Assembly: GCA_964404395.1 (NCBI GenBank)
Contig: CAYOKA010000073.1
Span: forward strand, 1 to 10,696
Direction: 5' to 3'
DNA length: 10,696 bases
Origin: JAAYBT01 sp964404395
GTDB lineage: Bacteria > Bacillota > Clostridia > Acetivibrionales > DTU013
Below the pieces are notes generated by a model that was not told the origin of the DNA, made no database searches, and saw only the letters and a program-made list of their open reading frames with translations. The position numbers and the translations under genes were made by a program. Positions 1-6,952 of this stretch are shown one piece after another. Positions within the stretch are counted from its first letter, which is position 1. Every line of letters starts with the position of its first letter.

Positions 1-54
1 TAATTACCATTATAGAATGACAAACTTCATGTTTTTTACGCTCATTTATTTTCT

Positions 55-960
55 TTACTTGTCCTGTTTTCGCAAATTGAGCTGCATTTTTCTATATTGA
101 AGAGGTGTATGGTGCGTATGTTTTTTGAACATCTCATTGAAACGCTGTTGATTTGAAAAACCAACACTTAGCGCAATATCGCTTATTTTTAGCCCGGTAT
201 CCACCAACAGCTCCCTGGCTCTTTCAATACGCACCTTGATTAGATAGTTAATAGGACTCATGCCTGTTTCTTCTTTAAATGCCCTCGTAAAATAACTGGG
301 GCTTAAAAATACGTACTTTGCAATATCACCCAGCGAAATATTTCGCTCAAAATTGGTATGGATGTAGTTCACCGAAATTTCAATTAATTCTTTAAGCTTT
401 GGGCTCTTGGACTTGATACTATTCTCCCATTCCATTTTAAGCGCCCGCGAAAGCAATACAAACAGCTCAAGTATAAGCAGGTAATTAAGGAATTCGCTTC
501 CCGGCTCGCTGCTTTCTCGCTCCTTAATAATCCTGTTCATTAGGACAACGATTTCGTTTCTCTGGCTTACTTTCAGTTTGATATATGGACCGGTTTCCTT
601 ACTGCTGACGAAATTAAGAAAATCCTCCAGGGGTATCTGCGAGAATTCGCCGTTGATCCTGTTTTCAAATGTGAAGTTGAGGACAATAAATTCACAGCCG
701 CTTTCTGATTTCACAATAAACTTGTGATACTGCAAAGGCTTTATGATAATAATATCATTTGGCCCAAGCGTAACAGGCTGACCTGCTATTTCAAAAACAG
801 CAAAGCCTTTCTTCATGTAGACCATCTCATAGTTCTCATGGATGTTTGGCTCCATAGACCATGAGATGTCTTGTATCCTCTCCAGCGTTTTCACAATAAC
901 AGGTAAAAAATCGGAAGAATTCAGCAAACCTTCCCACGCCTTAGGTAGAAGTTTTTCCAT
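55..960 (-). CDS. AraC-family transcriptional regulator with cupin-type sensor domain
   Basis: Predicted one-component DNA-binding regulator of 301 residues, a normal length for the family. The N-terminal half (about 35-100) is rich in beta strands and carries His-41/Glu-42 and the PLQYHKF stretch near 75-81, as expected for the AraC ligand-binding cupin (PF02311 type). The C-terminal AraC DNA-binding domain spans about 193-292 with two helix-turn-helix units: the first around ISLGDIAKYVFLSPSYFTRAFK (208-229), the second around KISDIALSVGFSNQQRFNEMFK (258-279), ending in the typical TPLQYR. The start is supported by AAGGGTG just upstream and by a matching promoter. It stands alone, reading out of the left side of the window; no target is evident. 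Many relatives control sugar-use genes, but the ligand cannot be told from the sequence. Family assignment is secure; role is not known. Confidence 0.93.
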   Translation of the reverse strand: MEKLLPKAWEGLLNSSDFLPVIVKTLERIQDISWSMEPNIHENYEMVYMKKGFAVFEIAGQPVTLGPNDIIIIKPLQYHKFIVKSESGCEFIVLNFTFENRINGEFSQIPLEDFLNFVSSKETGPYIKLKVSQRNEIVVLMNRIIKERESSEPGSEFLNYLLILELFVLLSRALKMEWENSIKSKSPKLKELIEISVNYIHTNFERNISLGDIAKYVFLSPSYFTRAFKEETGMSPINYLIKVRIERARELLVDTGLKISDIALSVGFSNQQRFNEMFKKHTHHTPLQYRKMQLNLRKQDK

Positions 961-984
961 GCTTTCACCCTTCTTTCAAGATAA

Positions 985-1013
985 ATTATACCCTAAAAAC
1001 GAGTGTCTGTCAC
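985..1013 (-). promoter_or_regulatory. Sigma-A-type promoter of the AraC-family gene
   Basis: Read on the minus strand, GTGACA (1008-1013) is followed after exactly 17 bases by a perfect TATAAT (985-990). This places the transcription start near 978 and leaves a short leader of about 18 bases containing the AAGGGTG ribosome site before the ATG at 960. Confidence 0.8.
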
Positions 1014-1263
1014 GCAAATCATGGCTTTGTCCAGAGGCTGACATATGGATGCTGCCAACGCATATCCTGAGACATGGATGTCGAATGATACGCGCCCTCT
1101 TTAGAGCGAGTAAGCCAATCTGTAGCTGTACACGAAGCAGTCTGAATGGCAGTTGGTCATCCCCCTGCCTGCTCATGCTTTTGTAAAGAATTCAATAATG
1201 TATACTTTGCAGCCAGATCTACCAATCCGCCTACATCTGAGCTTCAATTCCCATAATTATGAG
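1014..1263. other. Gene-poor intergenic stretch upstream of the AraC regulator
   Basis: No gene is supportable here. A minus-strand open frame (976-1176) has no ribosome site before its ATG, runs through the AraC promoter and gives an Arg/His-rich translation resembling no family I know; a plus-strand frame starts inside the AraC gene. The block around 1020-1180 appears somewhat more G+C-rich than its flanks, which would fit a decayed gene, but nothing identifiable remains. Confidence 0.4.
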
Positions 1264-1289
1264 AAAGGGAGACCCGCAGGCCTCCCTTT
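1264..1289 (-). terminator. Probable intrinsic terminator of ydbC
   Basis: A perfect 8-bp stem pairs AAAGGGAG (1264-1271) with CTCCCTTT (1282-1289), and two more C-G pairs are possible after one mismatch inside the 10-base loop. It lies 12 bases beyond the ydbC stop codon. The U-run following it on the minus strand is short and broken (TTTCTCAT), so efficiency is uncertain. Confidence 0.5.
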
Positions 1290-1301
1290 GCTCCATTTGA
1301 T

Positions 1302-1529
1302 CTAAGACTCCATCTCTATCGAAGGAAGCAGCTTCTTCAGCTCCTCCAGCTCACTGCTGTTCAATGTAACTCCCTTGCCCATCTTTTCATGGGTCTCGTC
1401 CCAATCCCTGATGTCCAGCTTAGGCTTACGCTCATTCCAGCTTACCAGATTGACTTCCTTCCTCCATCCTCTCGTTCCTTCTCCGATTACACCCAGATGC
1501 TTTGTGATTTCAAACTTTAAATCAGCCAT
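1302..1529 (-). CDS. ydbC: YdbC-like small single-stranded nucleic acid-binding protein (PC4 family)
   Basis: A 75-residue protein resembling the bacterial YdbC / PC4 coactivator family (PF02229). Family members are small dimers that bind single-stranded DNA, and roles in transcription or DNA maintenance have been proposed. Visible family marks are the opening MADLKFEI, GWRKEVNLVSWN (21-32), KLDIRDWDETHEKMGKGVTL (37-56) and a C-terminal helix ELEELKKLL (60-68). The ATG at 1529 is chosen over an in-frame ATG ten codons earlier because GGAGGG stands six bases before it and the protein then begins like its relatives. It sits 106 bases beyond cpaB; it could be read with the Tad block or separately, as I see no convincing promoter. 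The family call is strong; its cellular job here is unknown. Confidence 0.85.
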   Translation of the reverse strand: MADLKFEITKHLGVIGEGTRGWRKEVNLVSWNERKPKLDIRDWDETHEKMGKGVTLNSSELEELKKLLPSIEMES

Positions 1530-1535
1530 CTTCAA

Positions 1536-1541
1536 CCCTCC
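1536..1541 (-). promoter_or_regulatory. Ribosome binding site fixing the ydbC start
   Basis: GGAGGG on the minus strand, six bases from the ATG at 1529. The upstream in-frame ATG at 1559 has no such site, and this sequence would fall inside its coding region. Confidence 0.75.
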
Positions 1542-1635
1542 ATTATTATGAAAAACCATATTATGTTTTGCAGCTTATATAAACGGACACGCCGTTACTG
1601 CCTTTATTTACTTACACTTTTTCGGTATTTATTTT

Positions 1636-2310
1636 TTACCCGGGAATGCCGGAAAGCTCCAGCCTCCCATTATTTTTGGCATAGGCAATGAAAATCGCCT
1701 GCTCCGCTGTCACCTCAAAGGATACAAATTTTGGTATACTGTCCGACTCCAGGATGCTCGTCTGTCTGGCGTCTTCATCAAATATGCCGGCTATGCGCAC
1801 ATTCTTCAAAACCTTCATACCATTGGAGGATGGCAGTACATCAATAATGCCCGCTGCTTCGGGACTATGATCCTGTTCTCCCCCGGAATTAGGCACAAAA
1901 ATTAAATCCACATGCTTGTCTTCCTTAAGCTGCCAGCCATTCGCCTGATCAATCCTCATTTCAACACAAATAAGCCTTTTGCCGGGATCCTCCGCTCTGA
2001 TTATATCATCTTCGGAAGACAGCAGCTTTGCCTTTAAGAGCATTTCCTCCGCCACAATATCCACTCTCGCTCTCATGCCTATTGCTTCATCCACATTGCT
2101 AAGTGCGCTCGGATGCACAGCATCCTTACCGATTTCTCTTAGCTCAAGCATGTCCTCCGCAATAATTGTATCTTTATCAACCCTCACCTTTGCATAAACA
2201 ACCATTTCTCTGGCCTCCTGCGCGGAAGCATTTGAAATGATCGTCATTTCAACGGCCACCAGCAGAATAACAATAATCAGGGCGCTTATAATCCAACCAA
2301 ATCTTTTCAT
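1636..2310 (-). CDS. cpaB: Flp pilus assembly protein CpaB/RcpC-like (SAF domain)
   Basis: A 224-residue protein with one N-terminal membrane segment (about 4-26) and the rest predicted outside the membrane. Residues about 35-97 form a SAF domain: VVYAKVRVDKDTIIAEDMLELREI, then a linker with GMRARVDIVAEEMLLKAKL, the usual 'promote to return' pattern. Residues about 107-222 match the RcpC/CpaB C-terminal region (KRLICVEMRIDQANGWQLKEDKHVDLIFV; KVLKNVRIAGI; FVSFEVTAEQAIFIAYAKNNGRLELS). In Gram-negative Tad systems CpaB helps the secretin channel; there is no secretin here, so it probably has a wall- or surface-side accessory role, by inference. It is the last gene of the Tad block, 58 bases beyond the TadE-like gene, with GAGGT before its ATG. 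Confidence 0.88.
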   Translation of the reverse strand: MKRFGWIISALIIVILLVAVEMTIISNASAQEAREMVVYAKVRVDKDTIIAEDMLELREIGKDAVHPSALSNVDEAIGMRARVDIVAEEMLLKAKLLSSEDDIIRAEDPGKRLICVEMRIDQANGWQLKEDKHVDLIFVPNSGGEQDHSPEAAGIIDVLPSSNGMKVLKNVRIAGIFDEDARQTSILESDSIPKFVSFEVTAEQAIFIAYAKNNGRLELSGIPG

Positions 2311-2368
2311 AATTACCTCGCCATTCCATTCCGTTTTTTGTACTGTCCTCCGGTATACGCATATTGCC

Positions 2369-2995
2369 TTAATTGTTCAACGGTATCTCTGAGTCTACAT
2401 GTACCACAACATCAATATGATCTTTACCCAGCAGGTTAAGAATCACACTCCTGTAAAGAGAGGGTTGTATCGGTATACTTATACTGCTGTGTACAGAAGG
2501 CCTCGAAATGATTGTCCCATCGGGGCAAGTTGTGGGGAAGCCGACAGTATATATCTCCAGCGAAACTACCTCAACTGGTTCTTCTGCCACCGAATTAGGC
2601 TTAGGAGTCAGGTCATAATTCAGCGATAGGTTAGCAGCAAGTATTTCCTCAAAAATCCTCATAGCCTCCGAGCGGGTCATGTTAACCTGAACCTTCCCCA
2701 ATTCCCCGGTGTTCAATGCGTTATATGCAGAAATGTTTGTCATATCCACTGCATCCCGTATAATCCGTGATTTCTCCAGTAGAATATACTTCTCCATTAC
2801 CGCCGAGAACACAGGGAGTATAACAAAGACCAGCATGGCAACCCCCAAAAGCACCTCCAGCACAGCAGACCCTCTGACACCCTTCTCAGATTTCGCTGTC
2901 TCCTTATTCACCTGTACAAGCTCCCCAACATGCTCCCGGGTAGCCTTTTGCATATGCTTTTTTCCGAGCTGTTCTAACTCCCTCGCTTCACTCAT
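2369..2995 (-). CDS. TadE-like pseudopilin
   Basis: A 208-residue protein with a 42-residue charged leader, then KGVRG followed by SAVLEVLLGVAMLVFVILPV. Taking cleavage after Gly-42, Glu-47 is at +5 and heads a single hydrophobic helix (about 47-66), the arrangement of TadE/TadF pseudopilins cut by a prepilin peptidase. The rest (about 70-208) is predicted extracellular with a beta-rich C-terminal part and one cysteine (FPTTCPDGT). Its ATG overlaps the stop of the preceding gene by one base (TGATG), indicating translational coupling. TadE-type proteins are minor pilins needed for Tad pilus assembly. The family call rests on the leader/helix signature and position; the globular part is not recognisable by eye. 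A shorter start at Met-15 is possible. Confidence 0.72.
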   Translation of the reverse strand: MSEARELEQLGKKHMQKATREHVGELVQVNKETAKSEKGVRGSAVLEVLLGVAMLVFVILPVFSAVMEKYILLEKSRIIRDAVDMTNISAYNALNTGELGKVQVNMTRSEAMRIFEEILAANLSLNYDLTPKPNSVAEEPVEVVSLEIYTVGFPTTCPDGTIISRPSVHSSISIPIQPSLYRSVILNLLGKDHIDVVVHVDSEIPLNN

Positions 2996-3372
2996 CAGTT
3001 GACCAGCTTTCTGGACATTGTCCTTTTGTCATATACCATACGCACCTTTACGTCCTCTCTTTTGAACAGCGACGTCATTCTATTATAAGTGTAGTCTCCT
3101 TCAACCCTCAGAGTAAGCTCTTCGCCCTGCCTGGCATTGAGTGATCCATCAATAACAACACCCGTCAGCCCTCTCTTCTCCAGCTCCATCCTGAGTGCAT
3201 GCTTGTCGTCGCTGCTCATTCCCCCGGCATTCTCCATTCTCAACAATGCACTCCTGCAAAGCATATCCAAATCAGCCTTCACAGAGAGCGGGAGAAAATA
3301 CTCTACAAAGTTCACCAGCAAGGCTACCATTAATATAAGCAAGACACCTGTAACAATCGCTTTAACCGGCAT
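2995..3372 (-). CDS. Small pilin-like membrane protein of the Tad locus (TadF/DUF4320-like)
   Basis: A 125-residue protein with one N-terminal hydrophobic helix (about 5-29, KAIVTGVLLILMVALLVNF), a helical stretch (about 31-68, VKADLDMLCRSALLRMENAGG) and a beta-rich end with ELTLRVEGDY and EDVKVRMVYD. The order (membrane helix, amphipathic helix with an R..MENAGG-like segment, RGLTGVVIDG) resembles the small DUF4320/TadF-type proteins of clostridial Tad loci. It lacks a clear Gly/+5-Glu cleavage site, so it may be an uncleaved membrane protein. GAGGTAGAGGTG precedes the ATG. It lies between the prepilin and the TadE-like gene and overlaps the latter by one base. The role as a minor pilin or assembly factor is inferred from position and topology. 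Confidence 0.6.
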   Translation of the reverse strand: MPVKAIVTGVLLILMVALLVNFVEYFLPLSVKADLDMLCRSALLRMENAGGMSSDDKHALRMELEKRGLTGVVIDGSLNARQGEELTLRVEGDYTYNRMTSLFKREDVKVRMVYDKRTMSRKLVN

Positions 3373-3446
3373 AATACACCTCTACCTCATTCTGCAACAT
3401 GTATAGTTGACAAAATCCACTGAAAACATATCTGCATAGCTAATAC

Positions 3447-3800
3447 TCATACCAACGGAAAGAATTGCCGCACGTACAACACTACCGAGGTGCTAAATAT
3501 TTCACTTTTAATCTTATCATCCCACCATTCAGAAAGTTCCTCCATCATATCTCGGGCCAAGCCCCTGATTCCCGGTATGACAATAAATCCGGCGATGATC
3601 AGTGCCGCGGCAATCCCCAGCAGCTCATTCATGCCGAAGCCCCCTGTGCTCAACAAAAAGCGATTCCTGAAAATTTGCATTCTGCGGCTCTTATCCCGGT
3701 TTCCGTTCATGCTTTCGCCTTGCTTTCCCTTTAGCCCTTCTCTACAGGCTTCCTTCCGGATCCCTTCTCCCTTGCAAATCCCCTTCCTGATTCCCTCCAT
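3447..3800 (-). CDS. Flp-like prepilin with long repetitive basic leader
   Basis: A 117-residue protein and the best candidate for the main pilus subunit. Residues 51-59 read STGGFGMNE: cutting between Gly-54 and Phe-55 gives a mature protein with Phe at +1 and Glu at +5, followed by a hydrophobic helix (60-78), a textbook prepilin peptidase signature. The mature part would be only 63 residues, in the Flp size range, with an amphipathic tail (LARDMMEELSEWWDDKIKSE). The leader of 54 residues is much longer than usual; it is Lys/Arg/Gly-rich and holds two imperfect ten-residue repeats (GIRKGICKGE, GIRKEACREG). The ATG at 3800 is chosen because GGAGGG stands five bases before it and it follows the TadC stop by 17 bases. 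An inner start at Met-31 (3710) would give a 24-residue leader but has a weak ribosome site. It could instead be a minor pilin. Confidence 0.68.
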   Translation of the reverse strand: MEGIRKGICKGEGIRKEACREGLKGKQGESMNGNRDKSRRMQIFRNRFLLSTGGFGMNELLGIAAALIIAGFIVIPGIRGLARDMMEELSEWWDDKIKSEIFSTSVVLYVRQFFPLV

Positions 3801-3805
3801 AATTA

Positions 3806-3811
3806 CCCTCC
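3806..3811 (-). promoter_or_regulatory. Ribosome binding site fixing the prepilin start
   Basis: GGAGGG on the minus strand, five bases before the ATG at 3800 and just after the tadC stop. It argues that the long 54-residue leader is really translated. Confidence 0.65.
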
Positions 3812-3817
3812 GCTCAA

Positions 3818-4741
3818 TTAATTTATGAATATGTTGCCAATAGCCTGGTTTACTTCCATAAGCATCGGCACGATAATCATCACCGCAACAATGGCAACAA
3901 ACACAGTACAAGCTGCCACACTCCTATTCTTGCAGCTGTCCGTTTCCGCCTGTATGTAACTAAAATACTTCTTGAACATGACATCCTCCTGCTTGGCCAG
4001 CAGCTCTTTGTTATCACCCGTCTCTATCCCCTGCTTAAGTGCAATACACAGCGTTTCCGCTTCGTGCGCATCGAAGTTTGATCTAAACTCCTCCAGCGCT
4101 GTATCAATATCCAGAGTCAATTCATACCGGGCGGCAAGCCTCACAAGAATAGCGCTCAGCTCCTTATCGTCAGTGACCTCATAGAGTGATCTGACGGCGT
4201 CTGTAGGCTTAACGCCCGATGATATCTGATTGTGAAGGTACTTATAGATTTTATAGATATACTTCCGGAAATGGAGATTTATTTTTTTTCTTCCGGAGGA
4301 AATAACCGACTCCATAACTGTATTTATCAGGACAACGACTGCCAGCGGTCTTATCAAATCCGGGTAGTTCAGCACAAAGGTGATTATAAATATAAGCGGA
4401 GAGAGCAGGAGTCTGACAAACAGATACAGCATGGCCGTGTGCTCGCCCTTATAACCGGCTTTACGCATTTTTGCCTCTGCCTTTTGATAAAGCTTGCCCC
4501 TTCCAAAGCGCTTTTCACACACTTCCATACCCTGTCCCATCAGCGAAGAGCATCTTTTGTAAAGAGGAACAGCCACACTTCTTGCTCCCAACGCCTCAAT
4601 TACACGCCTCGAACCCGCCGGGCGTATCTTCCTGCAAAACAAAGCGGCTAGCAGGATGTCTGCACAAGCAAGCATCAGGAACAAAGCTCTATTCTCACGA
4701 AACAAATTCATTATATGCCCCAATTGTCCCATATTCTCCAT
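3818..4741 (-). CDS. tadC: Tad pilus platform protein TadC (type II secretion F domain)
   Basis: A 307-residue inner-membrane protein. Predicted membrane segments are near 17-36, 104-124, 130-147 and 275-294. Between the third and fourth lies the cytoplasmic T2SSF-type helical domain (about 155-270), with the HFRKYIYKIYKYLHNQISSGVKP start, DIDTALEEFRSNFDAHEAETLC, and LKQGIETGDNKELLAKQEDVM, which matches the GxxxG-poor TadC style. With TadB it would form the membrane platform coupled to the CpaF motor. It begins 26 bases after tadB with AAGGGGTG before the ATG, and is followed after 17 bases by the prepilin. TadB versus TadC is assigned by order, since the two are homologous. Confidence 0.82.
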   Translation of the reverse strand: MENMGQLGHIMNLFRENRALFLMLACADILLAALFCRKIRPAGSRRVIEALGARSVAVPLYKRCSSLMGQGMEVCEKRFGRGKLYQKAEAKMRKAGYKGEHTAMLYLFVRLLLSPLIFIITFVLNYPDLIRPLAVVVLINTVMESVISSGRKKINLHFRKYIYKIYKYLHNQISSGVKPTDAVRSLYEVTDDKELSAILVRLAARYELTLDIDTALEEFRSNFDAHEAETLCIALKQGIETGDNKELLAKQEDVMFKKYFSYIQAETDSCKNRSVAACTVFVAIVAVMIIVPMLMEVNQAIGNIFIN

Positions 4742-4767
4742 GTTCTCACCCCTTCGCTACTTAACTT

Positions 4768-5715
4768 TCAATTTCTGAATTTCATAATTCCGGCCGTAAG
4801 ATAAAAACCAAAGGCATACATTCCGCTAAACACCGTAAGGAGCAGCTTCCCATTCAATGAGTGCAAATAGAAGTCATTGATTTGCGGCGTGAAGCTAATA
4901 AAGAAGTAAGCCGCAGCTAATACTCCAAACATTGTGAAGTACAGGAGCATCCTGTCCTTGTAGGTAGAAATACTGCGCCTGTTATACTCTTCATCAATTT
5001 TGTAAAACTGATTTTCCAGATTTGTCAGCAGCTTGATAATGTCTCCCCTGTTTTTCATACTCAGCTTTATATTTATGATAAAATCCCTGAACTGGGGGTT
5101 ATCCACCTTCATCTGCAAAATATCCAGCGCTTCTGAATAGTCCATGCCCCTGTTTACCTGTATGACCATATCTCTTACAAATGTCTTAAGGGGCTCGCTG
5201 ATATTTGAAGTCAGGGACTTTTCAAAGGCATACATAATGTCCTCCTTCACCGAGCACCACCTGCTTAGAACCGAAACATACTCCGACAGTGTTTTGCGCA
5301 CCGCTTCCGAGTTGCGCCCGGACAATAGATCCAGTGCAAAAAGAGGTGCCATCGAAACAATTATACTTATTACAGCCGCAGATGGGAAAAACTCCAGCAG
5401 TGTAAAAACACGCCTATATACAACTATAAACAAAATAACTATAAGTAGTGCCAGGGTATATATATTCACAAAGGGTATATAGTGTCTGATATTGGACTTC
5501 TCTATGAACAAGAGCTCGAAGCGATCCACCATGCCCATTGTATTGTATGCTTCCGGTCTGTAGCCTCTGTTGCTCTCTGACCTCGCACTGCCTTTTTCGC
5601 CAAATAGGCCTATAATCCCCTTCATCGTGTTTGTAAGCTGTACCTTTCTTGCTATTCCCACTGCCAGAACCACATCGGCGCAAAGCAATATAATGTACAT
5701 GAAAACCGGCTTCAT
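4768..5715 (-). CDS. tadB: Tad pilus platform protein TadB (type II secretion F domain)
   Basis: A 315-residue membrane protein with segments near 4-22, 84-101, 110-131, 257-275 and 290-309. The loop between the third and fourth (about 135-250) is the T2SSF domain: LSEYVSVLSRWCSVKEDIMYAFEKS, NISEPLKTFVRDMVIQVNRGMDYSEALDIL, FIINIKLSMKNRGDIIKLLTNLE. TadB is the first of the paired platform proteins turning CpaF ATP hydrolysis into pilin extrusion. It starts 55 bases after cpaF, behind a G-rich ribosome site (GGGGGGTGGAAG), and is followed closely by tadC. The extra N-terminal membrane segment and Ser/Arg-rich linker (about 40-55) are usual for TadB. Confidence 0.83.
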   Translation of the reverse strand: MKPVFMYIILLCADVVLAVGIARKVQLTNTMKGIIGLFGEKGSARSESNRGYRPEAYNTMGMVDRFELLFIEKSNIRHYIPFVNIYTLALLIVILFIVVYRRVFTLLEFFPSAAVISIIVSMAPLFALDLLSGRNSEAVRKTLSEYVSVLSRWCSVKEDIMYAFEKSLTSNISEPLKTFVRDMVIQVNRGMDYSEALDILQMKVDNPQFRDFIINIKLSMKNRGDIIKLLTNLENQFYKIDEEYNRRSISTYKDRMLLYFTMFGVLAAAYFFISFTPQINDFYLHSLNGKLLLTVFSGMYAFGFYLTAGIMKFRN

Positions 5716-5770
5716 TTATCTTCCACCCCCCTGACTATCATTTTTATTCTTTACCGTCCCTTTGCCATAG

Positions 5771-6952
5771 TTAGCCAACATAAAGCCTCTTATACTTAAA
5801 TTCATCTGTGCTGCTGTCGTATCCCAGCACTTCAAGCACCTCAACCACCTTAAAATCCTTAAGATAAAAAATAATGTTTATGCTCCTGCCCAGCATCTCC
5901 TTAATCGTCTTTTCGCTTTCCCCAATATTAGCGCCCTTACTCAGCGTAAGAAGTCTTGCAAAAGCATCCTCGGCGCTCTCAGAATGAGTCGTAGCAAGCC
6001 CTCTGTGCCCCGAAAACGCTGCCCTTACAAAATCCCAGGCTTCATCCCCCGTTATTTCTCCCACACAATAGGTGTCCAACGACATCGTCAAGCCGTCCCT
6101 GACAAGCTCCTTTAGCGTAATCGGCCTCCCGCCTTCATTCTGCTTTTTTACCCTCTGCTCGATGCAATAGGGCTTGTCCGGGTAGATCTCCGCATCGGAT
6201 TCTACGATTAGTACCCTCTCCATCTCGGGCAAGGCATTGATAAAGGCTCTCATTAACGTTGTCTTTCCTGCAGCGCCCTTTCCGCAAAACAGCACTGATG
6301 CGTCACTCATTGCAAACCTAACCATCATACGATGCAGCTGTTCATTAAGCATACCCAGGCTTTTCAGATCATGCAGCGTGTAGCTGTTCCTGCGGTGTTT
6401 CCGTATGCTTATGGCCGGGCCTGCCACATTTCTTGGCTTTATGGAAACGTTGATTCTTAACCTGTTTTTCTCATCGGTAATTCTGCAATGACTGTCGTTC
6501 TCGTTCAAGATACCACCATTTCTAATGGCCACAAGCTTGCAGTATGTATCAAAAATTCTCTCATCACCAAAATGCACGGGAATTTTGCTGCGGACACCAT
6601 GGCGCTTTATGACAAACTGGTTATAGAGGGTGCCATCGATATCAGTAATATCCGCTTCATCTATATACGGCTGCAGTTCACCGTAGCCAAACATAAAGTC
6701 CAGTACTTTTCTAATTAGCTCGTCTCTATATATTCCATAGTGATATTTGTTCTGGTCAATGTTCTTTATGATTGCTGTTTCAAGAACGCCTCTATCAGCA
6801 TATCCCGAGGATACATCCGCGACAAGGCCGGGTAATTCTTTTAAAATATCATTGGTAATATTGGATACTATCGTATTCAAATCGCCTGCACTGCGATATT
6901 CCGTATATTTATCACCATAGAACAGCTTGTGGTGTGATTTCACAACTGGCAT
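5771..6952 (-). CDS. cpaF: Tad/Flp pilus assembly ATPase CpaF (TadA)
   Basis: A 393-residue secretion ATPase of the GspE/VirB11 family that powers pilus assembly from the cytoplasmic face. The N-terminal helical domain (about 20-125) includes the FGYGELQPYIDEADITDI segment typical of CpaF. The Walker A is CGKGAAGKTT (223-232); an Asp box follows at LIVESDAEIY (248-257); the Walker B region is MSLDTYCVGEITGDEAW (290-306, Glu-299); the His box is GHRGLATTHSESAEDA (315-330). All catalytic elements look intact. The ATG at 6952 lies inside the end of the kinase gene (13-base overlap), with GGAGGGG seven bases upstream at 6960-6966, so translation of the two is probably coupled. Position, motifs and the following tadB/tadC make the call secure. 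Confidence 0.95.
   Translation of the reverse strand: MPVVKSHHKLFYGDKYTEYRSAGDLNTIVSNITNDILKELPGLVADVSSGYADRGVLETAIIKNIDQNKYHYGIYRDELIRKVLDFMFGYGELQPYIDEADITDIDGTLYNQFVIKRHGVRSKIPVHFGDERIFDTYCKLVAIRNGGILNENDSHCRITDEKNRLRINVSIKPRNVAGPAISIRKHRRNSYTLHDLKSLGMLNEQLHRMMVRFAMSDASVLFCGKGAAGKTTLMRAFINALPEMERVLIVESDAEIYPDKPYCIEQRVKKQNEGGRPITLKELVRDGLTMSLDTYCVGEITGDEAWDFVRAAFSGHRGLATTHSESAEDAFARLLTLSKGANIGESEKTIKEMLGRSINIIFYLKDFKVVEVLEVLGYDSSTDEFKYKRLYVG

Noticed and set aside
9..14. TATAAT on the minus strand near the left edge as a promoter for a gene outside the window.
   Set aside because: No acceptable -35 hexamer lies at 16-18 bases, and the gene it would serve is not visible.
976..1176. A 66-residue minus-strand frame upstream of the AraC regulator.
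   Set aside because: There is no ribosome site, it overlaps the near-consensus AraC promoter, and the translation resembles no known protein.
1582..1596. Hairpin AACGG / CCGTT downstream of cpaB as the Tad operon terminator.
   Set aside because: The stem is only five pairs and no T-run follows on the minus strand, so the operon's end remains undetermined.
3801..3911. A longer prepilin start at 3911 overlapping tadC.
   Set aside because: The added residues are a Cys-rich out-of-frame reading of the tadC end, and the GGAGGG at 3806-3811 marks the start at 3800.
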